Of a stretch of 64,000 nucleotides of DNA, positions 1-10,560 are shown piece by piece. The position numbers and the translations under genes are program-made. Position 1 is the stretch's first letter. Every line of letters starts with the position of its first letter. Source of the stretch: Hawksworthiomyces lignivorus (taxonomy: Eukaryota > Ascomycota > Sordariomycetes > Ophiostomatales > Ophiostomataceae); the NCBI GenBank assembly GCA_002917075.1, contig NTMA01000007.1:186001-250000 (forward strand), written 5' to 3'. Under the pieces are notes generated by a model. That model saw only the letters and a list, made by a program, of their open reading frames with translations, did not search any database and had not been told where the DNA came from.

Positions 1-620
1 TCGGGCGCGGCCACCTTCCAGAACGGCAATAACATTACGTACCCAAACCGTCCGACCAGTCTGCGGCCCCCAGACAGCAGCAACTGGTTCACGCAGAGCG
101 CACCGACGTACGCCAACTATAGTACGGCTAGCTTTATCAACGTCAAGGCCAAGGGCGCCAAGGGCGACGGCACGACGGATGACACTGTGGCCCTTAACCA
201 GGCGCTGGCGGCTGCGGCCAACGCCAGCTAGATCGTCTTCTTCTTCCCTTACGGTGTCTACGTCGTCACCGGCCCGCTACACATTCCCGTTGAATCGCGT
301 ATCGTCGGCCAGGCCTGGTCGACCATTACTGGCAGCGACGCGCTCTTCCGAGATGCCTGCAACCCGCGCGCCATCGTGTGGGTCGGACCCGGCGGCGACC
401 AAGGTACCGTAGAGATCCCTAATATACTCTTCTTAGTCATCGGCCCCGGCAGCCGGTACCATCGTGCTTGAGTAGAACGTGCACGAGGGCAGCACCCAGG
501 GCTCGGCCGCCATGTGGAACTCGCACATCCGTGCCGGCGACAACGTCAGCTCCGGCCTGTAGGCCGCCGGCTGCCCCAACCCAGTGCGTGGCGGCGTCCC
601 AGATGTTCCAGCTAAACGCG
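1..620 (+). pseudogene. GH55 exo-beta-1,3-glucanase remnant (truncated, nonsense-mutated)
   Basis: The translation resembles the N-terminal half of a fungal GH55 glucan 1,3-beta-glucosidase (pectate-lyase-like beta-helix), an extracellular enzyme releasing glucose from beta-1,3-glucan. Frame 1 shows the typical KGDGTTDDT segment near base 160, then FFPYGVYVVTGPLHIP and a VGQAW stretch. It is broken in several places. TAG stops lie at 229-231, 473-475 and 560-562, and the reading frame moves by one base near 445 before resuming with IVLE and NVHE. The stops replace positions where the family usually has Gln or Trp, so C-to-T or G-to-A change fits. Similarity ends near base 620, well short of a full enzyme of about 750 residues, and the 5' end lies outside the window. 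I read it as a dead fragment. Confidence 0.75.
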
Positions 621-1387
621 AATCTAGTCAGAGCACGGTTCTACAATGAGACTCGATTTTCCGTAAACCTGGTTTTGGTGACGAGACAGTGGTGGGCCTA
701 TATGGTGGATGGTTGATTTGTGCACGATTTAAGAAGCGCAGTACCTTCTCATACGAATATCTTGTTTCTTGTGGATGGCATCCAATCTCCGTATATTATT
801 TGCTCTTCAATCAAGCCAAATTATGTACCAACCACGAAGATTAAGCGTAAACATCGCCTAGGTGAATGATGGTGTGGTGGAAGCCATTGTAATGGAGGTT
901 GCAGAAGAACTTTCGTATCGTTGGTGGCAGACGTGTTGTTGTAGCGAAAGAGGCTGGTGTGGTAATCCTATGGTGTGGAAATCCTAGGCACTCTTTTCAA
1001 GCTCTTTATATAACGGTGTGATCAAGATGATAGAGAGGACAAGAGATAGGAAGAATTCTTATGGTATGCCGGCGATGGTTGGCTGTGCCAGAACATTTCG
1101 TATGTCTCAGTCTACCGAGTTCCAGCTTATACTAACCATCTTTTCTTTAAGTATTTATTATACCTTTCTCGGCCTCTTCAATGACCGCCTTTCTTGCTAG
1201 CTTATTTCAGGTCTCGCAGGGACTGGGTTCATAACAAGGCTCTCGAGTTCAACACTCATCTATGCATTGAGATTTGTCTGCTGCTGATGTTAGGGCTTCT
1301 ATGTATATTTTCGACATTGATTCCGTCAATTATTAGATCCTTCCGTCTTAGCAAAAATAATCACTCTATGCCCTTCAAATGGCCATT
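621..1387. other. Intergenic, no gene seen
   Basis: AT-rich sequence between the glucanase remnant and the 3' end of the amino-acid transporter. Short open frames here lack family motifs or splice signals. I see no RNA gene or clear repeat. Confidence 0.5.
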
Positions 1388-3415
1388 TTATGAACACGTA
1401 AAGGCCCCCTGAACATCGCCTGAAGCGTAGGCATCCACGATGCTCTGGATGGTGGTATAGGTACCGGCGACTGCCATAAACGATCCTCCCACAACAGTAA
1501 TGCAATGAATGGCATTGATTGCCATCAGCTGCTTGCTGGAAAACCAGTTTCCCTTGTGCAAATAGAGGCCCATGATGGCAGGTATAACCAACTGTGCGGG
1601 ACAAAAGATGGTCAGCGCATGGAGGCTTCATTTGCTTCATATTGCTCTGAAAAGCTCTTTGGAAAACTTACACAAGTCGGCGAGCAGCAGAGAGATCCGA
1701 TCAAGCCCAGGATGTAATTGAAAAAGGGAATGGCTTCGGCGAGCACGAATGACAGGAAGGTCAGTCCAATTGTCGAAGAGCTATGGAGGCATCGTCAGTT
1801 TGAGAGAGGAAGACGGAATCTCCTAGTTTCGCGAAACGAAGAGAAGCAGATCCTTACAGCCAAGTTATCCAGTGTGTAAGCGAATTGCTCTGAAGGTGCT
1901 TGGAGTCGCGCAGAATTCGGACAAGCAGCTGCCAGGTGCAAACTATTAGTTTCGTGTGACGTCCCTGCGACGAGCCGTGGAAGCACTTACGAATTTCGCC
2001 GCCACGTGAACCCACAGCGTTGAGGTCATCATGAAGCCCGGGATAGAGATGCCGTACGCGATCTTCTCGAGCGTGCCTCCGGCATTTGCCAGAGATGGAC
2101 TGGTAATGTACTGGCCACAGTACCTGACGCATTCTTTGTTTAGCGACGACGAACGAACCTCTTCGGTAAGCGCGAACTAGGACACGTACATGTAAATAAC
2201 CATGCCGAAGGACATGTAGCACGCGACCAGGAAGCCCTGGGAGATGAAGAGGGCTTTGGGAAACTCCCTCGGCGCCTTCATCTCCGCGATGACGGGCATA
2301 AAGGTGGAGGTGGAGCCGAATCCCGCTGCATTGCATCGTGTCAGCACAGGGTCATGTTTCTATCAGGGGTTCTTCGAGGCAGGAAAGACGTACAGAAGAG
2401 ATTAAGCGCAGCAACGAGCCCTGCGACAAAGCCCGGATGGCCGACTGCGATAACACCGAGCGTGTATGGGCCTTCCTGTGGGGCCGCAGCAGGCCGATCG
2501 ACGACCGTAACGCCGACGCTATCGGAAGTGTCAGTTGTCTCGTCAGAACATGGGGTCGATGTGCCACAGCCACTTACACGACAATGAATACGGCTGTGAA
2601 GATGCTCCCAAAGCCGATCCACGTCAGGATCGCCAGTTTGCCCAGCGTGCGAATGCTGGAGAGCACTCCCGTTGCAATGGCAGCAACCAAAGTCCAGACG
2701 ATGGTGCATCCTCTGCCGTTGGCTAGGATCTTGAGGCCCTGCGACAAGCCAATGAACCCAGATCCAGTGCACAGACTGAAGGATTGTGTGCACTCGTGTT
2801 AGTTTGGGGCTTGAGTACACATGCATGGAGTACGACAAGAGGATTTGGGTCGCTCCAACTTACACCCATGTCAGCAGAAAGAGAAAAGACGTGGCCTCGC
2901 GCGCAATCGGACCGCCCATGACCATGGCGCCGTCGACAATGTTGTGAACGCCGAGAAACTTCATCCGGAATTGGTACGTCACATAGGAATAGTCTTTTGG
3001 CACAAGTTAGTCGTGACCCACTTGAGGCGCCGGGAGCTGTGAATACACGTACAGATGGTCACAGCACTAAACAGAGCGAGAAGAACTAGACCAGGTCCAT
3101 AGCCAACAACGCCCAAGGCGGAGGGGATGGATAGGACGCCAGTTGCAAAGCACAGCTTGACAAGGACAATCACAGTTCGAAACCTAGATAGCACACGGCC
3201 CGTTTTAGCACACGTTTTCGAAGCTAGAGCCGCCGCCATCAGAGGGGATGCAAGGATGCTCACATTCCCAAGGCGCGAAATTGTGTCTTTCCCCCGTCCA
3301 CCTTGAATACTTCTCCGTCATCTTCTATGATCTCTGCTCTGATGCTCTCTTCCGGCGATGTGTGCGAGAGCTTCTCGCTGGTATTTTCAGTGGCACCCGC
3401 CTTGAGACCGTCCAT
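1388..3415 (-). CDS. AAAP-family amino-acid transporter (10 exons)
   Basis: Proton-coupled amino-acid permease of the Aa_trans family in the plasma or vacuolar membrane. Ten exons join in frame: 3415-3264, 3183-3053, 2993-2864, 2775-2578, 2518-2394, 2325-2190, 2123-1991, 1928-1858, 1780-1672 and 1591-1388. They give 462 residues, normal for the family. The soluble N-terminal about 50 residues are acidic, then TM1 reads LVKLCFATGVLSIPSALG, the family hallmark. The loop with DRPAAAP, the LRDSKHLQ motif and the C-terminal IMGLYLHKGNW helix are also typical, and about 11 membrane segments follow. All nine introns are 59-88 bp with GT...AG ends, and no stop interrupts the model. Substrate is inferred as neutral amino acids from family knowledge. 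The start is the first ATG in frame, ahead of the acidic leader. Confidence 0.88.
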
Positions 3416-4113
3416 TGTTTATGAGTGCTGGGTTTATCTCGTGGCTATTCTTCTGGCTGCTTGTTTGCCTCGATGATGGATCCGTGGAATGCATTGTGAT
3501 GGCTGACAACCGCCTAGCATCTTATACTGCTATACATACAGACTCCTTATCTGTGGTATCTCAGGGCGATCTTGGATGCTCTCTAAAACGAACTTAATTT
3601 GCATGTCAATCTTGGATCGCGCGAAGCATCTCAGCCAATGGCAAACACGCACTTAGGGAGCAACCTTTTGGGACACGAACCGTCGCTGCGCCTAGCGCCG
3701 TGTAGCGCAAATCCGTCTGCGCTTTCGTCCGTTGGCGCTGCTCTCCGTTAGTGCCGATAAGACCTTGCAGCCAGTACAGAGCTGTCCGTGCTCTCATAGC
3801 CAATGGGGACGCACTGGGCCACCCAACTAATGTGGGGATGGGTCGGGTATTAGTGAGGTGCTAAGAAACTGATTCGTCTTGATAAAGCTCGCCAGTCTGA
3901 CATCTTGGGCGAGGAGGTGCAGTCTAGACTGATTTGTACGCCTGAACCAAATCTGAGCTATCTAGCTAGCGGCCACAATTCGGCGCACACGTTCAGCTCC
4001 CTCTATCGTAGGACCTTTAGTGGTAAACTAGGCCCTGGGGTTGATGCCTCGGCTTGCTATAGCACAAGAATCTGACGCAGAAAGACGACAAAAACAAGAA
4101 AAACAAGACCAAA
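3416..4113. other. Divergent intergenic region
   Basis: Separates the divergently transcribed amino-acid transporter and formamidase genes, so it must carry both promoters. I see no conserved operator, repeat or small gene. Confidence 0.5.
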
Positions 4114-5124
4114 ATGAGCGGACTGGGAGGGCTGAACAAGACGGCCGGCGGCATCGTCATCGCCGCCGTCCAGTCACAGCTCTTCCGCGTCGACACGCCG
4201 CAGGACCTGGCGAAGGCGACGAGCCACGTGTGCGACCTGGTGCGCCGCGCCAAGCGCGAATACCCGGCCGCCGACCTAGTGCTGTTCCCCGAGTACTGCA
4301 TCCACGGCCTGTCCATGTCCACGGACCCGAGCATCATGTGTACCATGGACGGGCCCGAGGTGGCGGCCTTCCGGCAGGTCTGCGCTGAAGAGAAGGTGTG
4401 GGGCGTGTTTAGCATCATGGAGAAGAACACGCTCCTGGCCGGCGGCGCGTTGCCTTGGAACGTAGGCGTTACGATCGACGCTCGCGGCGACGTGGTCAAC
4501 TACTACCGCAAGATGCACCCGTGGGTGCCCGTGGAACCGTGGTATCCCGGCAACCAGGGCGTGTCCGTGTTTACGGGTCCCGGTGGCGTTAAAATGTCGC
4601 TCATCATCTGCCACGACGGCATGTTTCCCGAGATGGCGCGCGAGGCCGCCTACCGCGGGGCCGAGGTGATGCTGCGCACGGCCGGCTACACATCGCCCAT
4701 CCGCAGCAGCTGGGAGATCACCAATCGGTCCAATGCGCTGACCAACCTCATGTACACCGTCAGCGTGGCGCTGGCGGGGGCCGACTCCACGTGGCGAAGC
4801 ATGGGGCAGGCCATGTTCGTGGACCCCGAGGGCAATGTTCTGGAGCGCGGCGATGGGACGGCCGACCACATTGTGGCCTGCGAGATCCGGGCGGACGAGG
4901 TGCGGCGGCGACGGCGAGAATGGGGGGTGGAAAATAACCTGTACCAGCTCGGCCACCGAGGCTACGTCGCGGTGAAGAACGGGGCTGGCGACTGCCCCTA
5001 CACATACATGAAGGATCTAGTGCAGGGACGGTATGCGCAGGCAGAGGACGCCGAAATCAAGATCAAGGACGGCTCCATCTGTGGCTTTGCGGCACCGACC
5101 ATGGAATATGCAGATGGGGTGTGA
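4114..5124 (+). CDS. Formamidase (AmiF-type, nitrilase superfamily)
   Basis: Hydrolyses formamide to formate and ammonia, probably in the cytosol, supplying nitrogen. The 336-residue single-exon protein is a nitrilase-fold amidase. The catalytic triad is visible: Glu60 in LFPEYCIHG, Lys133 in YRKMHPW and Cys166 in [10 protein letters not shown]. These numbers coincide with bacterial AmiF. The HDGMFPE context and the tail NLGHRGYVA ... IKDGSI favour formamidase over the aliphatic amidase AmiE, which has a DDGNYPE-like context. The start follows an A-rich leader (AAAATGAG). It lies opposite an amino-acid transporter and converges on a dioxygenase 225 bp downstream. Coding GC is high against AT-rich flanks, and there are no introns, so ancestral bacterial transfer is possible, though related genes are known in other fungi. 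Confidence 0.9.
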   Translation: MSGLGGLNKTAGGIVIAAVQSQLFRVDTPQDLAKATSHVCDLVRRAKREYPAADLVLFPEYCIHGLSMSTDPSIMCTMDGPEVAAFRQVCAEEKVWGVFSIMEKNTLLAGGALPWNVGVTIDARGDVVNYYRKMHPWVPVEPWYPGNQGVSVFTGPGGVKMSLIICHDGMFPEMAREAAYRGAEVMLRTAGYTSPIRSSWEITNRSNALTNLMYTVSVALAGADSTWRSMGQAMFVDPEGNVLERGDGTADHIVACEIRADEVRRRRREWGVENNLYQLGHRGYVAVKNGAGDCPYTYMKDLVQGRYAQAEDAEIKIKDGSICGFAAPTMEYADGV

Positions 5125-5349
5125 ATCAGTGTGAATCCGCAGGATTCTTACAGTAGTGCAGCAAGAATACCATCTGTATAAAATGACACGTATAACTTCA
5201 GACGCCGCAGGTGCTCAGCAGGCTGCCCACGCGAGTCCATCCAGCACCATTACCTGCATAGAGCGAATAAAAGCTTAGACACAACATAACTCGTATAGGA
5301 TCTATCTAATCATTGCAACAGTACATTCATAAACCGGAAGCTACGTGCT

Positions 5350-6483
5350 CTAGGCGGTAATTGCTGGGGCCTGAACCGTCTCGTCCATCTTCGTTGCCGG
5401 AGTCTTGATAATCGCGCCGCCGATGGAGTAGCTCTGCTTGTACCTCCTCATCAGATGGTCCTCGACCTTGAGCGGGCCGTATTTGGGCTTCTCGCCCGCC
5501 GGCACGCACGTCGGAATGGCCTCGATGATAGTGTCGAGTGCTCCGTCGTTGAAGAAGGCTACCGAGTACCGCGGCTTGGCGGAGATGGGCGACATGACGC
5601 GGTGCATGGTGCTGAGATAGCGGTCGTTGGTCCACCGCTGCATCAGGTCACCAATGTTGATGACGTAGGCGCCTTCAATGGGGGTGACATGGTGCCATGT
5701 GCCCGTGGGCTTGTGCAGGACTTCGAGGCCGCCAATGTCGTCCTGGAGAAGGAGCGTCAGCGCGCCGAAGTCAGTGTGCGCGCCGATGCCGCGTCCCCGG
5801 TCGGCCGTGCCGGTCGGATTGGCCGGGTAGTGGTGCGAGCGGCAGAGCTGGATGCCTGCAAATCCCCCGCGCGTCAGTGCACATCCATCATTTGGGGAGC
5901 GGGGGGGGGGTCTGGATGCGTCTTCTTGGAGCCTCCGCTTACCGTCGGGGTCCGCCGCAAAGGCGTCAAAGTAGTGTTCGTCGAGGTCCAGGCTCAGGGC
6001 GATCAGCCGGAACATGCTGGAGCTCAGCTGGTGCACGGCGTCAAAGTATTCCATGTAGGTGCGGCTAAAGTTCTCCATGCCCGGCAGGGCCGGGTCGGGC
6101 CACTGGTTGGGCCCGGTCATGAACCGGCCCAGGGGCCGCTCCGGCCGCACAGTGAAGCCCTCCTTCTTCTCGATGGCGCTGTTGTCCTCGAGCTCCTCGA
6201 GCCGCTCGATGCCGATGCGCTCGTAGCCGCGGTTGCACGGCGACCGGTCCTGGCCGAGCTTGTTCTTCTCCTCAAGCGGCAGCGCAAAGAAGGCTTCGAT
6301 CTCCTTGAGGAAGCGGCGCTGCAGGTCCGCGCTCACCGAGTGGCCTACGATCTGAAAGAAGCCGACGTCCTCTAGGGCGTGGCGCAGCTCGACGGCGCAG
6401 GCCTTTCTCGTCTCGGCATCGCCGTGCAGGAAGCCGCTGATGTCGATGACGGGAATGTCGAGCTGGAACGTCGGTGCAGACAT
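5350..6483 (-). CDS. 2-oxoglutarate/Fe(II)-dependent dioxygenase (isopenicillin N synthase-like)
   Basis: Non-haem iron oxygenase with a DIOX_N domain (about residues 9-125) and a 2OG-FeII_Oxy domain (about 182-285). Two exons, 6483-5943 and 5855-5350, are joined by an 87-bp GTAAGC...TTTGCAG intron. The intron is a multiple of three, so the frame also stays open through it. Spliced length is 348 residues, normal for the family. Iron ligands are His207 and Asp209 (GAHTDFGALTLL) and His265 (TMHRV). Arg277 in RYSVAFF fits the 2-oxoglutarate anchor. The start chosen is the ATG giving MSAPTFQLDIPVID, because the domain begins ten residues later; an upstream in-frame ATG would add an atypical extension. 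Substrate is unknown. Relatives act on flavonoid-like, thymine-like and other small molecules. The Zn2Cys6 gene upstream on the same strand may regulate it (inference). Confidence 0.88.
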   Translation of the reverse strand: MSAPTFQLDIPVIDISGFLHGDAETRKACAVELRHALEDVGFFQIVGHSVSADLQRRFLKEIEAFFALPLEEKNKLGQDRSPCNRGYERIGIERLEELEDNSAIEKKEGFTVRPERPLGRFMTGPNQWPDPALPGMENFSRTYMEYFDAVHQLSSSMFRLIALSLDLDEHYFDAFAADPDGKRRLQEDASRPPPRSPNDGCALTRGGFAGIQLCRSHHYPANPTGTADRGRGIGAHTDFGALTLLLQDDIGGLEVLHKPTGTWHHVTPIEGAYVINIGDLMQRWTNDRYLSTMHRVMSPISAKPRYSVAFFNDGALDTIIEAIPTCVPAGEKPKYGPLKVEDHLMRRYKQSYSIGGAIIKTPATKMDETVQAPAITA

Positions 6484-7126
6484 GGCGGTAGCGAGGCTGT
6501 TTGCAAGGATGGGGAGTATCGTCTCTGTGAAAAACATACAGTCGAACACAGTGCCAGTGAGTTTAGGGGTCGTTGCCTTTGCAAAAGCACAGAGACTACA
6601 TGTGCCATAGGAGATTTGTATATTTTTTATACAGACGACAGAACGGCTTTGAGCGACAGAGACGGGCGTGAGCGCAAAGCCATCCACGCTGGATTCGTTC
6701 TAGCATCTCCATGTTTTTGGCGACGGAGCCCTTATCAGCTGCGGGGGACCCTGTGGCAGCCACACCAACGGTGACCGTCTTAGTCTTGCACCGTCGTCTC
6801 AAGCGTCGATAATGCCTAGCGAGATGTCAATCGCAACTCGTCATCCAAGGTCAGCGCAGCGGCGGTTAAAAGGAGTTGAGATGATAAGAAGAAGCGCTAA
6901 CGGGGCTGGGCGACTGGAGCTAGCGGAACAGGGCATCCAAGCCGTCTTGTACGATTGGCTTGGCACAACGACACATCTCTAGTCTGGTTTTCTGGGCATC
7001 AAGATAATGAACTCGGCACACATGATTCGCAAAAAGGACTATCTAGAACCAAAAAAAAAAATTGCTCATGTGGTGCGGCCTGGGGACGCATGGTCTCTAT
7101 GAACAGAGAGCGCGATAAGCCCCCAT
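6484..7126. other. Promoter region of the dioxygenase
   Basis: Lies between the dioxygenase start and the 3' end of the regulator gene on the same strand. It holds an A10 run near 7051 and no convincing gene. Confidence 0.45.
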
Positions 7127-9182
7127 TCAGGAATCGGATGGCTGAGAAGCCCCCGCGTCTTCGAACCCGCGCCCCGCCGCCGCGAGGGCGTCAACACCCA
7201 GGCTGAACTCTTCGTCCCAGTCCATAGGAATGTATGCGTAGTAGCCCCTGGCCTCGTCCAGCTCGGGCGGCGCGGCGGCGTTGAAAAAGGTGCCGAACTT
7301 GAGCGCCTCGTCGAGGCCAAAGGCCGCTGCGTCGTCGACGTCGTCGTCGACCCCGGCCAGCCCCTCGAGCAGCAGCGACTGCTCCGAGATGCGGACGGCC
7401 TCCTGGGCGAGAAAGTCTGCAAAGTCTTTCTTGACGGGCGCGAGCAGGCGCTCGTACTCCTCGAGGCAGCGCGCGGCGGCGGGCCAGCGCTCGGCCACGG
7501 TGGCGAAGAAGCGCGAGAAGGTGTGCATGTTGGCCTCGACCTGCGTCCAGGTGTAGGCGGCGGCGATGTCGGCCTTGATGCGCTGCAGCGCCTGCAAGAA
7601 GGCGATGGCGGCGGAGAAGGAGTGGTAACAGGCGTGGAAGACGTACTTGCTGTTGCCAAAATCCAGGTTGGCCTGCTGCCAGCTGCCGTCGGCCACGCCG
7701 ACGGCGGCGGCAAAGGCCTTGAGCAGGTTGGCGGCGGGCGGGTCGCGCAGGCGCGGGCAGGGCCGGAACAGCGTCACCAGGATATAGTCACAGGCGATGT
7801 CAGCGTAGAGCTGCATCTCGTCCCATTGCGACTGGGCGCGCGGGTCGGCGTTGCGCGCCGTGGCCTCGTGGATGGCCGCCTTCCAGCCCAGGATGGCGCG
7901 CTCCTGATGGGCCATCCACGCGTCCAGCCCGGCGAACGCGGGCGGCACCGGCTCGCCGTGGAAGAGCACGGGCACGATATCGCACTCGATCTCGCGGTAG
8001 CGCCAGATGCAGTGCGCCGTGAACTTGGTGGGGCGCCCCGCCGGGTCGATACCCGCCGCCGTGATGGCGCCGTCCTCAATCTGCGACGGGAACGCGGTGG
8101 TCACGATTCTGCGCAGCAGCGTAATGGGCCGCAGCAGCGCGCCGCACACGGCAATCTCCATCTCCCACGCGCACCAGAAGATGCGGCGGCGCATGTCGCG
8201 CTCCAGCACCGACACGTGCGGGCTGTCAGGCAGCTCCTGGTGCAGGCCCAGGTCGATGCAGGCTTGGCTCATGAAGCCCGTCAGCAGCCAGAAGTTGGCC
8301 ACGCCCGGGTTGAGAAAGGCGTACTGCGTCAGCAGGATCAGCGCCTGCAGGCCGCGCAGGTCGTTAGACAGCACTACCGAGATGTGCTCCATAGCCTTCT
8401 CGAACAGCCCGGAGGCGATCGAGTTCGCCCGCGCCTGCTTTGAGCGCGCCGCGGTAGACAGCGAGATGGCCATGATCAGATTGAGTGTGTAGATTTCGTA
8501 GGGCGTCACGGCGGCCCCCTGGCCGCCGCCGTCGTTTGCTTGGTGGAAGGCCGCGTTGTGCATCGCGATCAGGTCGGGCGTGTAGTAGATGGGATACTGT
8601 GGAGCCACGCGCGTGACGTAGTTGTCAAAGAGAAAATCGGCCACGTGCACAGGGATGGACGACAGCTGCGTGCTTCTGGGCTGGGGATTTGCGATGGATC
8701 GTGGAGAGTGCTCATGGACGTCGTTCGCCACCCCCAGCACCTCTCTGGCAGAAGGCAGTCGAGTGCCTGCAACGACACACCTCGCCAATGGCACGGCAGC
8801 AGAGAGGCCGAGAAAAGAAGGCGTGATGCCATCCAGAAGCGTGTTGACGATGGGCCTTGTGAACAATCCCTCTATAGACGGCTTCGCAGCGCAATCTTAG
8901 CACGAGATATGACTAGAAATGCAAACATACTAAGCGAGTACATACTCTGGTGGGACCCAGCTTTTGCCCCTTTGCGTGCTCCCTTTCTGCAATTTTTGTC
9001 TCTAGAAATTGTGCCACACTTCGTGGCATGGCCTCCTTCGTAGCCGGATTCATGGCCACGCATGGCAGTCCAGCCTCTGTACAAAAGGAGCAACCCGATG
9101 GGAGGGCATCGCAATGGATCTTGCGTGTCCGACACCGAGCACAAGCTTGGGCCCTTCGGCGGACACGCAAATGTGATGTCAT
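7127..9182 (-). CDS. Zn2Cys6 fungal transcription factor 1
   Basis: Nuclear DNA-binding regulator. Exon 1 (9182-8946) encodes the binuclear cluster ACARCRTRKIHC ... CSFC ... C with spacing CX2CX6CX6CX2CX6C. Exon 2 (8881-7127) encodes the fungal_trans middle-homology region, including a DLGLHQELP ... RRRIFWCAWEME stretch typical of the domain. With the intron set at 8945-8882 (GTATGT ... AAG) the frame closes at about 663 residues. The acceptor is uncertain by a few codons because an in-frame TAA near 8896 must be skipped. The start MTSHLRVRRR was preferred; an in-frame ATG ten codons upstream (9212) is also possible. It sits 5' of the dioxygenase gene on the same strand. The C-terminal acidic tail could be an activation region. 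Target genes are unknown. Confidence 0.85.
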
Positions 9183-10560
9183 TGTAAAGCTATGGCATGA
9201 AACAATGACCAAGGGGTTACACGTTTATTAGAGAGCCTAGAGCATATTATAAACCGCAACAACGAAAACTGATACTAAGGAGGGCGTAATCTAATGTAGA
9301 GTGAACCTATTTATGAGAACGGCAGAGAAAGATCCCAAAAACAAGGCAGTTGAGACTAAAAGTTAGCATCCAAAAGAGATATCATCTACTTTTCCACCAG
9401 TTGCTGACGCTACCTGAAAAGAATGCCGCTACCAGCAGATAGTGTCTTAGATGCTACGACACTAAACGGCAGTCTATTCGGGCAAGGGTGCCGACCTCCG
9501 CTGATAACAGTACTATTGGATGCACCTTAGATAGGGTCATAGTCGGCCACAAATGAATACCAATTCCATTACAGCACGCAAACTTAATTGTATGTAAGAT
9601 GCTTGATATGTAGAACTAAAGCGTGCGTGAGGGGAATGTCGATAACAGGTAAACAAATCAAATATGCAATAGCGACAACCACATAAAGAACAATACACAA
9701 TGCGAAGAACAGTTCATACATATCACAACGCAAAATACTTGATATAGCTATAAAAAAAAAGAAAAAAAAAAGCAACGTAGGCAGGTATCAGACGACCGAA
9801 TGTATAACAACAGCCAATCGAATTTCCATGCATAAAGATAAAGGTGCGAATCTACAAAAATTCCTTGGGGCAAACGTAAGAATGCCTGCCTAAAATTGCG
9901 ATTGGACTTGGCACCTCATCACCGCTCTTTTCATCGGGAGTTCTGCTGCATCCATGAGTCTGGCTTCCTACCTTTATTCTAAGTCTTCCGTCACATCCGT
10001 CAGCACGCCTCCGTCTGGCATTCAAATTCGCCGAATTTAGACAACGCGGTTCGGGTAGCTCAAAAACGGCAATGCAGAAGTTCCTTTGGAATATTCAACG
10101 GAGCAGGCTTTGCCAACAAAAGTTCCAAGGGCAGTATCAAGGCTGAGACAAACAAAACGGAAAGTTGGCCTACTTTCTGCACTTTCTACCCAGTGACAGC
10201 AAAGCCGCATGCGAGGATCTTTCGCGAACATCCTATAGGTCAGATCTCCGTATCACCTTCTCTACAAACAAATGCACGCTGGACGGCGAGTCATGATGGA
10301 CTTGCGAATCTGTGAGTGGTGGACGCTTCGTCGTTTTTGTTGTGAAATACGCTCATCCAAGCCTTGTCACCAGCACTGGGGTTGTCTATATAAGAGTGCA
10401 GGTTGCCTTTGCAAACTTGCAGGCCGCTGAGTGATCCCATTACTTGACCAACATTGCGTATATCAAGCTCTCCTACATATTACACTCTTCTACACTTGTA
10501 TCATCAGTCAAGTTCGACCACATTGAATAGAGATTTGGTTTCGTTCATATCGCTCGTACA
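9183..10560. other. AT-rich intergenic region
   Basis: No recognisable gene. It has A/T runs near 9575-9775 and a TATATAA box at 10387-10393. That box lies 168 bp before the start codon of the following Clr5 pseudogene and is probably its old promoter. Confidence 0.5.

Noticed and set aside
5455..6375. Long plus-strand open frame opposite the dioxygenase
   Set aside because: It is antisense to a gene with full iron-ligand motifs and has an Ala/Gly/Arg/Val-rich composition typical of GC-rich shadow frames.
7523..8443. Long plus-strand open frame opposite regulator 1
   Set aside because: A GC-rich shadow of the fungal_trans domain on the other strand, with no motif of its own.
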